A DNA stretch of 64,000 bases from Nectonema munidae (Eukaryota > Nematomorpha > Nectonematoida > Nectonematidae): contig JAUIRK010000927.1 of assembly GCA_030549495.1 (NCBI GenBank), positions 372,001-436,000 of the forward strand, in the 5' to 3' direction. Within the stretch, counting starts at the first letter, position 1; every line of letters starts with the position of its first letter. Both the position numbers and the translations under genes were made by a program. Below the pieces are notes generated by a model. It ran no database searches. It saw only the letters and a list, made by a program, of their open reading frames with translations, and was not told where the DNA came from. Positions 11,543-25,384 of this stretch are shown here, piece by piece.

Positions 11543-13016
11543 CAGTCAGATCCCGTTTATACGACAACCTCGCTATCCGACACACTTTTATGGTGACCAT
11601 TTTTCATAATGAATTTAACCCCCCGTTAGTAAATCAAAAACGTAAGATATGCACGTACAAAGCAGATCCACTCAACATGAGACAGCTTCACACGTTTCGA
11701 ATATTTATCAAACAATCATTGGCCGTTTGACAATAAGTGATATTTTGTCTTAAAAAGAAAAGTGGTTTAATATGGATACCAATGAAACAAGTCTACTTGG
11801 CGTGCGTAGTGCAAAACATGAAGCAATGGTAAGTGCTTTGTATATGTGGTTCACGGACACTCTCGCAACTGGACCCACGAAAGGTAAGAAAAAGAACAAA
11901 GAACGTTCAACAAAAAGAAAGTTGCACTTTGTGCCAAAGCTAGTGGCACACACAAACTTAAGCCGCCCGTAATCGCAAAATTTGCTCGACCAGGATGCGT
12001 TGGCAAGAATTTCGATCCCAAGGTTTATTGTGATTATTATTCAAATAAGTCAGCCTGGATGACCACAAGTATTTTCTTGATTTGGCTTAAGGAGTTTGAC
12101 AGACTCATGAGAGATGCCAAAAACAAGTGATTCTACTATGCGATAATGCCACCAGTCACAAACAAGCTGGACTAAAGCTCACAAGCACCAGGATAGTTTT
12201 TTTGCCATCAAACTCCACTTTACACATCCAGCCAATAGATGCGGGCATCATATGTAACGTTAAATTACATTATCATAAATTTATTACAAGCCATTTCATC
12301 CAATGTATTGATGATAAAGAAGATTTTAAAGTAAACGTAAGGCAAGCACTTGGTTTCGTGTATAATGCCTGGGGTTTGGTTGAACAGACTACAATCGTAA
12401 ATTGTTGGAGACATACAGGCATTCTTGCTAAATCTGACCATACAATGAATGTCACACATGTTGATGAACATAGAGATACAGAAAAATTCGCCTCGAACTG
12501 GAGTTTGGCAAAAAATGTTTGGAGCTTATGTAAATGTTGACGCTAACATTGAAACATCTGATATGTTAACTGAACAACAAATCCTCGCTTTGGTTTCATC
12601 TTCTGAAGTAGAAAATGACAAAAATTTGAAAGTCGATGAAGATGACGAATATAAACCTTCAACTACTTTAGTTGAAGCTAGAAAAGCTCTTTCAACTGTT
12701 TTGAATTTCATTGAGTGCAACCCGAAACTACATTTTCGTCATCACCAGAATATAATGGCTTTATACTATGATTTACAACAAAAATCAATTGAAAGTTCGA
12801 AGAAAACTTCTATTAAAGATATTTTGAAAAAGCTTGAACGATATTTTTGAAATAAAATCTTTTATCATTTTTCAAGTATGTACATAGTTATGCTTGAGCT
12901 GAGTGTTTCTATAGAAATTTGATGTTACACTACAACAACCTTCATTAATCCGACATTTTGTAATCCGATAGAAAAAACTTAGGAACCAACAATGTCGGAT
13001 TAACGAGGTCTGACTG
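11543..13016 (+). mobile_element. Tigger/pogo-like DNA transposon, degenerate
   Basis: Terminal repeats CAGTCAGATCCCGTTTATAC and, inverted, CAGTCAGACCTCGTTAATCC are flanked by TA on both sides. The interior encodes a CENP-B-like helix-turn-helix stretch (SAKHEAMVSALYMWF, 11772 on) and a DDE_1 core. In the core, SAWMTTSIFLIWLKEFDRLM and a frame shift precede ILLCDNATSHK, FLPSNSTLHIQPIDAG (second and third acidic residues) and a C-terminal tail to 12850. Several frame breaks are visible. At 1.47 kb it is shorter than full-length Tigger, so part of the N-terminus is lost. Intergenic. Confidence 0.88.
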
Positions 13017-13018
13017 TA

Positions 13019-15040
13019 CTTTTAAGAGTCAAAATTAATATTGTATAACACTCATTTTTTGTGTATGCCAACTACCTAACATGCAACTAATAATGCAAAT
13101 CGCATAAAAAGACATTTTATTCATAACCTACTAATGCACACTAATAAAAATGTATTTTAGATGATATTTCTGTATCGATTCAAAACAAGCTGAATAATTT
13201 ATTGCTGTTTAAAGAAATGCGGCTATATAATGAACACACTTAAAAATCCTAAGGAAAACATGGATGATCACTCTGATTAAGTAAATGGATTTGAATATTC
13301 AATAACAAATATACATAATATTTATGAAAAAATAATTTTAAACCCACAAAAATTTTTAAAACCATCAATTTTAGTAAAAATTTAGAAAATATTTACCTAA
13401 TTTTCAATTAATTTCACATTTTTTTACTAATATTAGCATATCTCTCTCTTCTACAGATGACCGATGAAAGAAATAAAACCATTGTAAAAATAAGATGTAG
13501 ATACTTCTTAACCTTGTTCATAATTTTGCACCCTCCCCTCTAATTTTGTTCTGCTTATAGGACTGTATGTATCAGGATATAAAAAACTATATTTTAATAA
13601 AACTAAAAATCTACATTTTTCAATAGGAATACAGAAAACAATGCGTAAGTGTTATTGTATACAAAAGAGCTATTTTTAATGTAAGGGAAGCAGAATGTTA
13701 ACCCTATAGAAACTTTTCGGCTTTAGAATGAAAGCTTTTGAAAAATTGGATTTCTCACCAATTTCTTAAAAATTAATTTTGGTTCATTTCTCAATTCACT
13801 TTTTTGTTCGTAAAAACGGGGTTAAAATTTTATGCAAAAATTCTACAATAGTAGCAGAATCAAACTATGGCAAAACACACATCGTAAGCATAATGGTTTA
13901 TTTTTAGTATATTAAGAATCCAGTAGTGTATTCAAAAGCCGATTAAACACGTAGATTCTAATTTTAGATCTTTTAATTTCTATTTTAATGTATATAATCA
14001 TACCTTTTGAATAGACAAAAATTTTTCATTAAGCATGATTTTCATTCTAAGAAACGTCTATGCTTTATAAAGAAATATATTATAAAAATTTAGGACATTA
14101 AATTTAACTTAGACAAAACAGCGTGCAAAAATACATTAAAAAAATAATTATCATTCCTTAATCATTTGATTATAATAGGCAAAATGTATGATTAAATTTA
14201 TTTTGCTGTATTTTGTATAATAAAATAAAGCATAGAATGAAAAATTTTAATAGCTTGTATTTAACACGATTGATTAAATAGTAACACTATTTTTAAGCAT
14301 GTTTGTCTTAAGGTAAATGATTGAGATTATTAGCCTTCAATTTAGTTAAATCTTCCAATATAAATACTCTTACAGATGAAGCAAGTAAGCCTTGACGGGT
14401 TTTGCTAAAAATCGCGCTAGAGTGAGGGAGAATTAAAATTTTGTTATTTAAACAAAAACATTATTTTTATTTTAAAAAAATAGTAGCAATATAAATATTA
14501 TTTGCATCATAATATAAAATGAATTTCTTCAATAAATAATATTTTTCAAATTAATAATATATGTGAATTTTCGTATAAATAATAAGTAATAATCGAATTA
14601 ATTATATAGAATAATTTAAGTCATTTTATAGTTTTTTAATTATTATATTTATCTAGTAAGACCCCATGTAGGCGAATTGTTTAATAGTCCGCTCAAATTT
14701 TAATGTCTCTTTAGCTTTATGATTAATATTCTTTTGGATAAAAAACTGTAATAAAAAAAATCAAATTTTTCAAAATTACTAAAATTAAAATTTCTTGAAA
14801 AAAATTAATCTTTTGATATCTTTTCTTTTGTTAACTAAAAATCCTCGTCATCTTTTACAATAAATATTAGTAAAAATGAGAAAATGTTTATCTATTAATT
14901 ACTCACTAGACCCTGGCGCATTCTAGCTAAATTTTTAGCAATCCTTGATGTCTTGGTCATAAAATTAAATCTTAATATCACTGTTTGTCTTCAATATAAA
15001 ATTCTATAATTTCAAAATATAACATTATCTTTGTAATTTT
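13019..15040. other. Intergenic AT-rich stretch
   Basis: No recognisable coding, RNA or terminal-repeat signal seen on either strand. Confidence 0.5.
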
Positions 15041-15855
15041 ATGTCTTTATCTACGTTTACCTTGTTCATTTTTTATTTTTGTTCTTCAAGCTTAATTTTT
15101 AAAAAAGGCTATTTTTTATTTAAACTTGCAAAAAGAAATATATTAATCTATATTTTTTATAACAATGAAAAAAAGAATATGTATTGCTTTGTAAAGCCTT
15201 TTATAGAGAAAACTAATGAAATGATAAAGTGTCACCACTGCAAAAATAGCTGTGCTATAATTGCCAAATTAACACTAGAAAGACTAAACAGTCATTTTGA
15301 CTTTTTTTTTAAGTTCAAGAAGCTTAACATGAAACTGAAATACCAAAAGAATTTGAAATTTATTTTATTTGTCAAACTTATTTTGTAAAATAATATTTTG
15401 ATGGCGATATAAAAATTAAAATAAAATTTTTTAATTATTTTTCAAAAACACAATAAAAGACTAAGGAGTTAAACTGACTGTTTTTAATTTTTAAACATTT
15501 TTTTATTGAAATTTTTATTTTACTTAATTCTGTTCAATTTAATGGATAAAAGAGAAGTTGATTTTACTAAAGATAGTTTTTGAAAGCAGTTCTGTTAGTG
15601 ACATCACACTTTAATGAAAACATTTTTGAATTTTTATCTAAAAATTTGTATCCTGATTCAATATTTTATGAATCGTTATTAGATTCTAATATTTTTATCG
15701 TGGATGAATCCGATTATAGTTTTAAATATACTAAAATATCTTCTGATGGTATTAAATGGCTACAAAAAGATGCAAATATAATTACACATGCAGGGCTGTC
15801 AAGTTTTCCAGTTTTTTTCACAAAAAAAAAGCCAATAAAAATGCCTTTGAGATGA
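15041..15855 (+). other. Two unrecognised open frames, possibly a transposase N-terminal remnant
   Basis: Frame 15041-15388 (115 codons) contains IKCHHCKNSCA followed by LERLNSHF, a spacing loosely like a BED-type Cys2-His finger. Frame 15580-15855 (91 codons) encodes FLSKNLYPDSIFYESLLDSN and ends KKPIKMPLR. I do not recognise the second. They lie just upstream of a hAT remnant, so an older hAT N-terminus is possible, but chance frames in AT-rich DNA cannot be excluded. Confidence 0.3.
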
Positions 15856-16160
15856 TTCATAGCCAATAGACTTCATATCTATGTACGCAGGCCCCTAAAG
15901 AGATAAATATTTCAGTTGAGGGAGGGGATACTCCATTAGATTAGAATATACTTAGGTTTCTACATCATTTATTCACCGTTTTAACAGTAGAACGTCCAAA
16001 AGGGCCATTTTGATCTATGCAATATTTTAAACGACAAAAATTTATGTTATTTGTTGTCGATTCTACTTGAAACACAATAAATTCCTAAAAAAAAATACAT
16101 TATTTTTAAACATAGTCACTAATATACCAAAAAACTCTAAAATAAAAAAAGAGGCACTAG

Positions 16161-18309
16161 AAAAAAGTGACCAGACATCCCGCTTTTTGCGGGATAGTCC
16201 CGATTTTAAACTAAAAAAGTCCTTATTAAAAGAATGCACGACAAGCAAGAAAGCGGCATGATAAGGAGAAGGCAATATACACTTTTTGGTAGCCATGTGA
16301 TTACTTCGCCAGGATATGAATTTCATATTATTTTTGTCAATTTTATAATTGTTAAACTTTAATGATAACAATTGTTGAAAACTGATTATCAAGAACTATT
16401 AACAAATTTAAATTATATGTTTCTCTTTGTTCGTCTTTTTTCGAAGTTTTTAATTTTTGTTGGTTAATCAATTTTTTGTTTGGTAAAAAATAATTATCAC
16501 TATTTAGAATTGTTATTTACTTGATTTATTTTTTTGTTTTAGCAGTTTTAATATTTTTTTATCATGAATAAAATGTAAATAAAAGACGATTGTTCGAAAA
16601 GTATCAAAAAAATTAAAATTTCGAGTTTGTAAAAAAATTGGGAAAAAAATTAATTTTCTAAATATATTACTTTTTAAAAGTGTTTCAATATACGTATTAA
16701 AAATTTAAATTTTTTGCTTTTATTTTTTTACATACGTGCTTTCCTTATATGCATTTTCAGCATTAAAAAAAAATCTTGAAAAAATCAATTTTATATCGAT
16801 ATATTCTGACGCATCTAATCATAAGATATGAAGTTATTTCAAACCAAATAAAAATTAGAATTTTATATTTCGTTTCTTTGCCCAGCGAATTTCTCAAATA
16901 ATTTTCAGCTCGATTACAAATATTCTAGAAAAAAAGAATTAAAACATTAAATGATTGCATATTAAAGCGACAACACGAACGCAAATTTTGGAAAAAAATT
17001 AAAAAAAGATACAAAAAATATTTTTTTATAAATTTAGCAAAAACCTTAATCAAAATATTATTGGTGTTGGTTGTTCAGCGCACATAATACATAATGCCAT
17101 TCAAACTGAGTGGAAAATATTGTTATAAAAATATATTCTTATTTCTATATATACACTGTGCGCGTTGAAATGCTTAAAGAATTTTGCGAAACTGCGGGAA
17201 TGGAATATCAGAAAATACTTGGATACAGTAAAATGCGCTGGTTAGCGCTCTTTTGCCAGCTATGGAAAGCATTTTGAAAATATAAGATCCCTTGAAATTC
17301 TACTTTCTATCACAGGAGAAATGTCTTCGAATTTTAGAAGAATTTTTTAAAAAATATTTTTCTAAAATTTGGCTAGAGTTTGTACACAATCAAGCAGCTC
17401 TTTTTCAAAATGCTATAAAACATATTGAAGGTGACAAAATGTTAATAATATAAAATTTCAGTGCCATGAGCGGTTAGAAAATATTTTCCTTCCCTTAATT
17501 ATTCGTAATAGTATAGGCGAGCTAGAAGAACAGTTGCAATAAATCGTGCACATGTAATGAATTATGTTAAAAAGTTGTTTAGTAACTGCATAGATTATTT
17601 AGAAGAGTGGACGGAACATTACAATGATATTGAACATTTTCATTGGGTCACATTGAAACAAGAACTTAAATGGAATGAAGTTCAAAAATCATTCGATTAT
17701 ATTACTCAAAATTTCCCGTATAGTAATATTTCCGAAAATAATCTTTTTAATGAGGTATCATTATTAAAAAAAAGATTGATAATGAAAAGATTAAATTTTG
17801 GGCATCAGCGAAAATCACGATAGAGAACAAATGGTTGGAAACATTTTATCATTTTGAAGCAAACCATATTCCATACAATAATGCACTGAAAATAGTAGAA
17901 TATGTACTGTTCTTACCAGGAACTAATGCTGCAACTGAACGTGTTTTTTCTACGGTGAATAAAGTATGGACATCAGAAAAATCCCAATTGTGTTGACATT
18001 TTAAAAGCCATTTTATATGTGAAATATAATTTAACGAGTTCCTGTGAAAAATTTCATGTTTTTTTAAACAACGACAGCAATCTACTAAAAAGAATTCACT
18101 CAAATAAGAAATATGCCAAAGAATAAATAAAACTATACATATTTTTTTAATGTATTAAATTTGTAAATTGTACTTATGTTTGAAAAAATATATTACAATA
18201 CTATTATTGCGTTTTATGAAATTTTTTGTTGCTCCATATAGACCAAATTTTTAATCAAAAACACCATGCTGTGTCCCTCTTTACCGATGTTAAAATCTGG
18301 TCACCTTAC
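16161..18309 (+). mobile_element. hAT transposon, decayed, with matching termini
   Basis: The left end AAGTGACCAGACATCCCGC, followed by TTTTTGCGGGA, is mirrored on the right by ATCTGGTCACCTTA. CACTAG lies directly outside both ends (16155-16160 and 18310-18315), part of a probable 8-bp duplication. The interior reads plus-strand transposase pieces: VGCSAHIIHNAIQTEW (about 17065), the frame 17557-17823 (SNCIDYLEEWTEHYNDIEHF), then NAATERVFSTVNKVWTSEKS (hAT dimerisation region, about 17927). Many breaks. Intergenic. Confidence 0.82.
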
Positions 18310-18315
18310 ACTAGG

Positions 18316-18899
18316 TCCTGCAGCAAAATCTCGAACATCTTTTATAAAAGGTCATTTTTAAGATAATGGATACTTTTTATTGATTTCTATATCTTCAAAT
18401 TAATAAACTTTGTATAAGAGTGAAACTAAACATGTTTTATGTGACACTCTATGGAAATTATCATTTTTGAACTACATGTTTTCATAGCTATATTGATTGT
18501 GAGAGGAGTTACTATGTCTAAAAGTTAAAATATCAAGTTACATTCCATAAGTAGATAGGCTTTCCATAAGTCAGAGTAAATGATTGTGCCAGATCGGATT
18601 AAAAAATTAAGTTGAAGTATAATTTTTTTCGCATCATAAGTATAATTACAAAGCTAATTGTACCCGATGAAACATGATTTTTAATTATAAAAAATTAATA
18701 ATTATTTCTGTTTAAAATTCATTGATGTTTCAAATTGTATTGATGAATCGCTTTTTTTGATTGGATAATAACTGAGGTTGGAGGTTGGAAATTAAAACAT
18801 TTTGATATTTCTTCGGAGGTTGCCATTTTGTCCCCTTTATTGCTTTTAATTTTTACAAGTTTGGGAAAACGAGCAATTCAATGACAATCTTTGAGTTTT
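18316..18899. other. Intergenic AT-rich gap
   Basis: Nothing recognisable seen. Confidence 0.45.
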
Positions 18900-21330
18900 T
18901 CTAGATATTACTAGAAATCTTATACACTTCCATCTTATACACGGCAGATCTATCCTCTTCTACATACATTACTTTGGCCTCCGTCCAAATATGTTTTGGT
19001 ATACCCGATTTCTTGACAGTTTGAAAATCTGCAACCTTATCCATCAATTCATTTTGTACCTTCAGATCTTGGAAAGTTAAAAGTTGGGGAAATCTGCAAT
19101 ATTATTCTATAAAAAAAATATAAATTTAGTATACATTTAAGCAAAATAGCCAGAATTATATTACCTTTGAACAAAATAATTTGCTCTATCAAGAGTGCCC
19201 TCATCCATTTGCGAATGAAAATTGACGGTTTTTGTTTGTATGATAAGAGAATCATTGAAGTGTAATTTATCCAGGGCATGTGAAACTTATTCTTTACTCA
19301 GGGACACATTTTTTGCTTTCGATGTTTCTATTTTTTATCTGAGAAAGTTTGTTTTTTGTCATAAGTCCTATTTGAAGATAATCATGAAGAAAAAACGACC
19401 CATAATTTCATTTGTTAAATTTTATATTATTTTAAATAAAAAATTTTTTAAATTATTATTTTAATCAAAATGAAATTATTAATATCACTTTGATAACTTT
19501 ATAAGTTAAACAAGTTATTTAAAGTTACTCACTACTAAGCTGGTTTTCTTCAATGTCCAATTTGATATCGTCCAACTTTCCCTCAGCCTCTACAACTATG
19601 CTTTGTTTGAATTTCAGTAGTAGCCTCTTTATAAATTTATTAATCTGTTGTGATATTGATAATGTAAGAAAAGTTTTTACAAATTGAGGTTTACAAATTT
19701 AAGAATTATATTAAAATTTTACTTGATTGTAAGCAAGTGTATAGCAGGATCTTCACGTTGTAAAAGAGTATTTATATTATCAAAGTACGAAAAAACTGAT
19801 TGCAAGAATAATAAGTACACTTCTATCATGGGGTCTTGAAATATCATGGGATTGAATCATTACAAATTTTCGTTGAGAAAAATCTTAATTTATAAATATT
19901 TTAATATGAACTTTGTGTAAAACTGTTTAAACTTAAAAAAGGAAAGCATTACCTTTAGACAAAAAATAGCTTTGTAAACTTGGATACATCTCAAAGCTTT
20001 TTCAGTGGCCCTTCCAAGTGTTAGCCAACGAGTATGTATACATGTTTGACCATTTTTGAAAATTCCTGATCTCTAAACTGACAGAATTCTAGGAAAAACA
20101 TCAATAAATTTTATAGAAGGAATCATTTTTACGACGTAAACGATCTTTTTACCTTGCAAGCTCGCTTTGCGATTTGAACTTTTATCAAACTAATAATATA
20201 AATCTACACTAAAATCAAAAACATCAAATCTGTATGCTATATGAAAAGGGGAAAGGAAGATACTTGAAAAAAGTAAAATATATATATTTAAAAATGAAAA
20301 TACCTTTGAAAATTCATCACAAACTTATTTCATTTTCGTTGACTACTCTAAATTTCACAGAGTTTTTACCGTCCATATTTACTTTACAATTGTTCAAAGA
20401 TATAGAAACGCAATTTGTCCATGCTATTTGATATTTGATCAGTATATCGTCGATAGATTTGAATATACTTTCAGCCGTAGCACAATTGATGTTTGTTGTT
20501 ATTCCCATATCTTGAAACTCGGGTCTTACACGATCTGCATTAAAGTATTTCACTGTAATTAGATTCACTTTTTCCAAACCTATGAAAATTTAACTTATAA
20601 TACTTTCGAAGTTTTTCAAAACGAATAAAAAATACATGTATCCCTTGAACCATCTGTAAACAAAGTAAAAGGCAAAAATTTCAATTTAGAAATGATTTCT
20701 CCATGAAAGTACGGAGAGCAAATGCACGGAGTATTGGTTTTTGCTAAATTATATCCTTTTGCTATAGCACTATCTGAAAAAATTTTTTTCGAAAAAGTGA
20801 AGTGTTTGTTAATGTTAAAAAATTAAACTAATGTGTTGGCAAGCTTAACTTCAGCAGTACAAATCTATAAAGATTTATGGCATTTAATTATCAAAAAACT
20901 ACTTTACAAAGGCTAAAGAGTAACATTAAAAGTCTAACATTCTAAAAAAGTTTATTAAGTTATTTTTACCTTTGTCTCTAGAACATCCATAGTATTATTA
21001 CTACCAAAAAATTGACTAACAGGTTTTTGCCATTGTGAGATTTTCTTGCGAAATAGATGTTGTTTCGATCCACAATGACGTTTAATATCGAGTTCTCCCT
21101 GATGAGCATAACTAAACTCACTTAGGCATATCTATACAGAATTTTTAGACACTCCCTCTTCAATAAATGGAAATTCCTCCTTCTAACTACTTTTAAATAA
21201 AGTATTCTATTTGTGCGAACCATTAGATTTTCGTATTAGGCTGGGTCTTTTTTTAGACGAAAAATTTGTCGTATTCTGCTCTTCTTCACTTGATGCCATT
21301 TCTTTTTCATTCATCGACATTCTTTTGTCC
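18900..21330 (-). pseudogene. hAT transposase remnant (BED-finger type), minus strand
   Basis: In minus-strand order: YAHQGELDIKRHCGSKQH (end of a BED-like finger, about 21080), KPVSQFFGSNN, CSPYFHGEIISKLKFL, then frame 20577-20317 with SIFKSIDDILIKYQIAWTNC and NCKVNMDGKNSVKF (middle RNase-H region). After these come TRWLTLGRATEKALRC (about 20010) and a tail with EVYLLFLQSVFSYFDNINTL (about 19830). Motif order fits a hAT-like transposase of the ZBED/ZMYM-related type. Heavily broken; no terminal repeats identified. Confidence 0.7.
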
Positions 21331-21839
21331 TGCTTAATAAAATTCAAATAAATTCGGATTTGCCAAATTTATCGTAAAATACAAAAAAGGTGAAAAACTA
21401 AAAATAATGTTTAAGTCTAAAGGAATTATACACTACTTATGCTTAAAATAAAGATAATCATCTGACTATTGAAGAAAAGATAATAATTGAGATAAGAAAA
21501 ATAAATAAGATAATATTAAGTTGTAAAGAAAACTATTTTTTAAATTGTGAAAATTTGGTGAAGTATTTAAAATGAATTAGTTTGGAAATTGCTAATAATT
21601 AAAATGGTAAATTTTTTATATTAATGTAGCGCTTTTTCTTGCAGCTCATTTTACTCTGACAACCATAAAAACTAATTAAAACATAAAAAGATATTACATT
21701 TTTTTTCCTGTTTATGCGGGTGATTTTGCTCAAGCGAATTTCAACTCATTGCGGGTGACTCCTGCTCAATGCGGGTGACTTGTCAACCCTGCACACGTAA
21801 AGAAACCATTTCAAAACATTGTAAGTAATAAACAAGGCT

Positions 21840-22725
21840 CCACTACTTTTGCTAAGCGTTCCACCTTTGTGCAGCTTTAAATCCAACTGGAATCTTATTT
21901 TTGATATAATAATTTTGAAGCTTGCCCTTAAATACACCTTGATAGAAGGAAAAGATTTGTATGGTAAAGACTGGGAGATTTCTTTGGAAGACTTAGAAAA
22001 TTTTATTGCATTGTTTTACGCAAAAGGAATATTTCCCTAGAGCATGCATCTGAATTCAATATAACTTTGGTCAAAAAAATGGAGTGTTTTATATTCAGTA
22101 AAACGATGAACAGAAATAAATTTAAAGAAATACTGAGCGCTTTAAAGTTTTATATCAAATCAACGCGAAAAACTAGACCAAAAATGATAAAATTACTCAT
22201 ATTTCTGAAATTTGGAATATGTTTGTTTAAAATTGTAAATCTCTTTATAATCCATTTTTAAATCTTTGTATTGATGAAAAGTTATTTATTTCCAAAACTA
22301 CATGTCCTATACGACAATATATATCAAATAAACGAGATAAATTTGGAATCAAGTTCTGGTTACTTGTAATCATTGGATCGAAATTTGCTTTGAATGCTCT
22401 TATATATACCAGAAAAGATGAAAATAGGAAAAAATAAGAATCGGTCGGTGAAATAGTTGTTATTCAGTTGGCAAAACCTTTTCTCAAATAGCGCTACAAT
22501 GTCACCCCAGATAATTTTTTTTTTAATTTTCTGATATCGAAAAATGAATTGAAAAAACGTGTAATGTTTGAACGATCAGAAGTTTCAAAAAAGAAATTCC
22601 ATTGCAAGGCATTAGCCCTTGATAAAAATTCAGGTGTTTTTACAACAAAAATTTATCAAGAAATAGAATCAAGATGTACGCTTAGATCGTATAAAGTTTC
22701 TGATGATGGCAGGATACCAGGCTGA
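21840..22725 (+). pseudogene. piggyBac transposase remnant 2
   Basis: Plus-strand order: SLEDLENFIALFYAKGI (N-terminal piggyBac block, 21980), MNRNKFKEILSALKF (22108), NLCIDEKLFISKTTCPIRQY with DKFGIKFWLL (22255-22370), then VGEIVVIQLAKPFL and NVTPDNFF (second Asp, about 22510). This matches piggyBac order closely. The C-terminal third, with the last Asp, is missing because LINE sequence starts at about 22760. Several stops and shifts. Confidence 0.82.
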
Positions 22726-22759
22726 GTTGAAGGCGTTTTCTATTTTTAGGAAAATTGTA

Positions 22760-22945
22760 TACGAAGTTTTCTGAGTAGAAAGGAAGAATCCAGGTAGGTG
22801 GTTAGACGAGATAATGCTGTTTCTGTATTTTTGTTATGAAGGTGTGCTAATTGTGTGTGATGGATGAGGTTACGGGATAGAATGTAATGGACAAGACGTT
22901 TACGAATGATTTTTTCGAAAAGTTTACAAAGAATGGGTAGTTTAC
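22760..22945 (-). pseudogene. LINE reverse-transcriptase fragment
   Basis: Minus strand reads LPILCKLFEKIIRKRLVHYI then NLIHHTQLAHLHNKNTETAL, the start of a LINE RT domain (PIS..CKxFEKIIxxRL..). Only about 60 codons remain, with no catalytic YADD segment. It abuts piggyBac remnant 2. Confidence 0.7.
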
Positions 22946-22947
22946 CT

Positions 22948-23232
22948 AGAATGGATAATGATAAAAATCTTCCTGTAGAAATAGAAAAAACTTTATCCAC
23001 AGTAAAAGATTCATTTAAATCTTCCAAAAATGATTTCAAAGTTATTTTTCCAGATATCAAAAATTTAGATAAGGTGGGAAATTTACTTAAAGATGCCTAC
23101 TTTCAAGTACGCAAAAGAAAACATTTACTTCCAAAATTCTCATTTGTTTTACCGAATTATGAAGTTATTATTGATAAAATTTTGGAAAAAATAAAGAAAT
23201 TCAAAAATTCATTACAAAAGGTGAAGTTATAG
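22948..23232 (+). other. Unrecognised open frame
   Basis: An open frame encodes NLPVEIEKTLSTVKDSFKSS then FPDIKNLDKVGNLLKDAYF. It is Lys-rich and helical-looking, with no family recognised. It may belong to a transposable element between the two LINE pieces. Confidence 0.25.
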
Positions 23233-23419
23233 AATTTCTTTTCTCAAAAGAAATAAAGGATGACAAAAAGATAGTAGTTATTAAAGTCTTTCCTAAAATA
23301 TATTATTTTGTAATTTGGATTTTGGAAAATAATAGGATTTGGATAGATTGGGGTAGGTTGGGGTAAAAAGACGCACCCCAATCTGGATTCAGAATTTTTT
23401 CATGATGAAAAATTAAATT

Positions 23420-25262
23420 TAAATGTTTTTTCTCCCATCTACAGTGTGGTAAAAGCTCTTATTTTGTTATACTAACTCTAAATGCTTCAAAGATGCTGTT
23501 TGTAAATATTGTTCTTCACAAAGCTGCTCCTTCTATGATCCACTGATCTATGAATGTAATAATTGCAAGCTTAAGTCAAAAACTGATCTTCCATACAGTG
23601 CTATGGATTACTCTTGTCCATGTGTTAGGAAAGAACTCGAGTGTATTAAAGGCATCACATACTTTGATTCTGATGGAGAAAAATATAAACTTTATTTTCA
23701 CAAATCATGCATTTAATATTGGTACAATTGATAATTTCATTTAAACCTCACACTCTTTCACTTTAGATTCACCATGCTTTAACTTATATAATTATAATTT
23801 TCTGAGTTTAAATATTCAATCTCAAAATAGTAAGTATGACGTGTCATTGTTATTTGTTAATAGAGCCAATACCGTCCTGGGCCTACCATTAATATTTTTA
23901 TGCCGTCAAGAAACTTAGCGCATAAATGAATTTCTTTGCTTTCCTCTTCCAGATTATAATTCAGTCTTTCTTTGAAGTAAAGTATCAACACCCGGAAGGT
24001 TAGGTTTTAATGTAGATGCTAATTATAAATTTCTATATTTAAGAGTAATTTTGTTTGTAATTCTTATGAATACTTTTCAATATTGGTTAATATATATGGT
24101 GGAAAAGATATTGTTATTCAAAAGATCTATATAAGGCCAACACTTATTCAGACAACCAAGGTTTCTTAGACATTTTTCGTAGTCTTCTTTCTAAAATTAA
24201 TAATTTCGTGCATATCATGTGTGGTGACTTTAATTTTGATATCATTATGCCAGTGTCTCCCTCGATTGAAAAGTTTTACGAATTGATCGTTTCTAATTTT
24301 TTGAAACCATCTATAACTCTCCTAACTACACCTGCTTCAAAAACACTTCTTGATAATTTTTTTATTAACCAAAAGTATGATGACTACATTGGGTTGAATT
24401 GTAAACATAATTTTTCGTACCATCTTCCTATTATTTTGTCAATTAATTTAAATTATTAAAACTTATCGTACAGTATTTGATAGTAATATTTTTATTGAAC
24501 TTGCCAATAGTACTGACTGGGTAAATAGTTCAAATGTCAATTGTAACGCAGAAACTTTCTTCTCCTTTTTGACTAAGACAATAAGCAACCTTATAAAGAG
24601 GTCTATGAAAACAATATTTAATGCAAAACCCAATTTAGGTATAAGCAAAAGCCTGGGATCTCTGATGAGATTTAAACATGATCAAGCTTAGCATAAATAG
24701 ATCGAAAAAGATAATATTTCTTTTCTAACGTTGATGATATTTATAATCAGAAAATGGCGGATTTTATATTTAACTATTTACAAGGAAACTATAAAATTCA
24801 ATTCGAAAACACGCATTCGCAAATTAAGTCATGTTTATTTTATCTTCTATTTCATTCAAAATTTTCAATTTATTTTAAAACTTACAAATTTCTACAAAAA
24901 TTAATTATTTATTTAATATAATATTGTTGTTTCTTTGTTATCATTTAAAATTTTTGTAAAAAAACGCTTACTCTCACACTACAATATTTTAATTTTTTTT
25001 ATGACACAAATTGTTTTTCTTGTAAATATAGTTCCATTATTCCCTTCTAATTTATAAGTGTATTATATTATATGATATGTTTTTTAAGACAAAGTATCAT
25101 ACTCGTGGGCTTTGGATCTTTATAATTTTTTTATTACTTTATGCTTTGCATATTTTTTTATGAACTCATCAATTCCCTTGATTTGATATGTGTTGTGATG
25201 TGAACAATTTCTTTTTTCTATAACTTTCTTCAAGAAGAAGAAGAAGAATTTATTATAATGAA
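23420..25262 (+). pseudogene. LINE (CR1/Jockey-like) 5' half: Cys-rich segment, endonuclease and 3' tail; RT missing
   Basis: A Cys-rich stretch (CKYCSSQSCSFYD, ECNNCK, SCPCVRKELEC; 23475-23740) comes first. Endonuclease signatures follow: FLSLNIQSQNSKYD (about 23800), HIMCGDFNFD (about 24210) and LLDNFFINQKYDDYIG followed by SYHLPIILS (24345-24440). Next is ISKSLGSLMRFKHDQA, typical of the endonuclease-RT linker. The RT domain is absent, and the element ends in a 3'UTR-like tract with (GAA)n near 25235-25258, as in CR1-type LINEs. Internally deleted and frame-broken. Confidence 0.75.
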
Positions 25263-25384
25263 AACACCAAAAGAGTTTTTTTAAACTAAAAAATCAAAAG
25301 CCTAAATTGGCCGTCACTAGATTTTCAGAATAGAAATACATTTTTATTTTTGACAAAGATTATAAAAGTGAAAAATTAGGTTAT

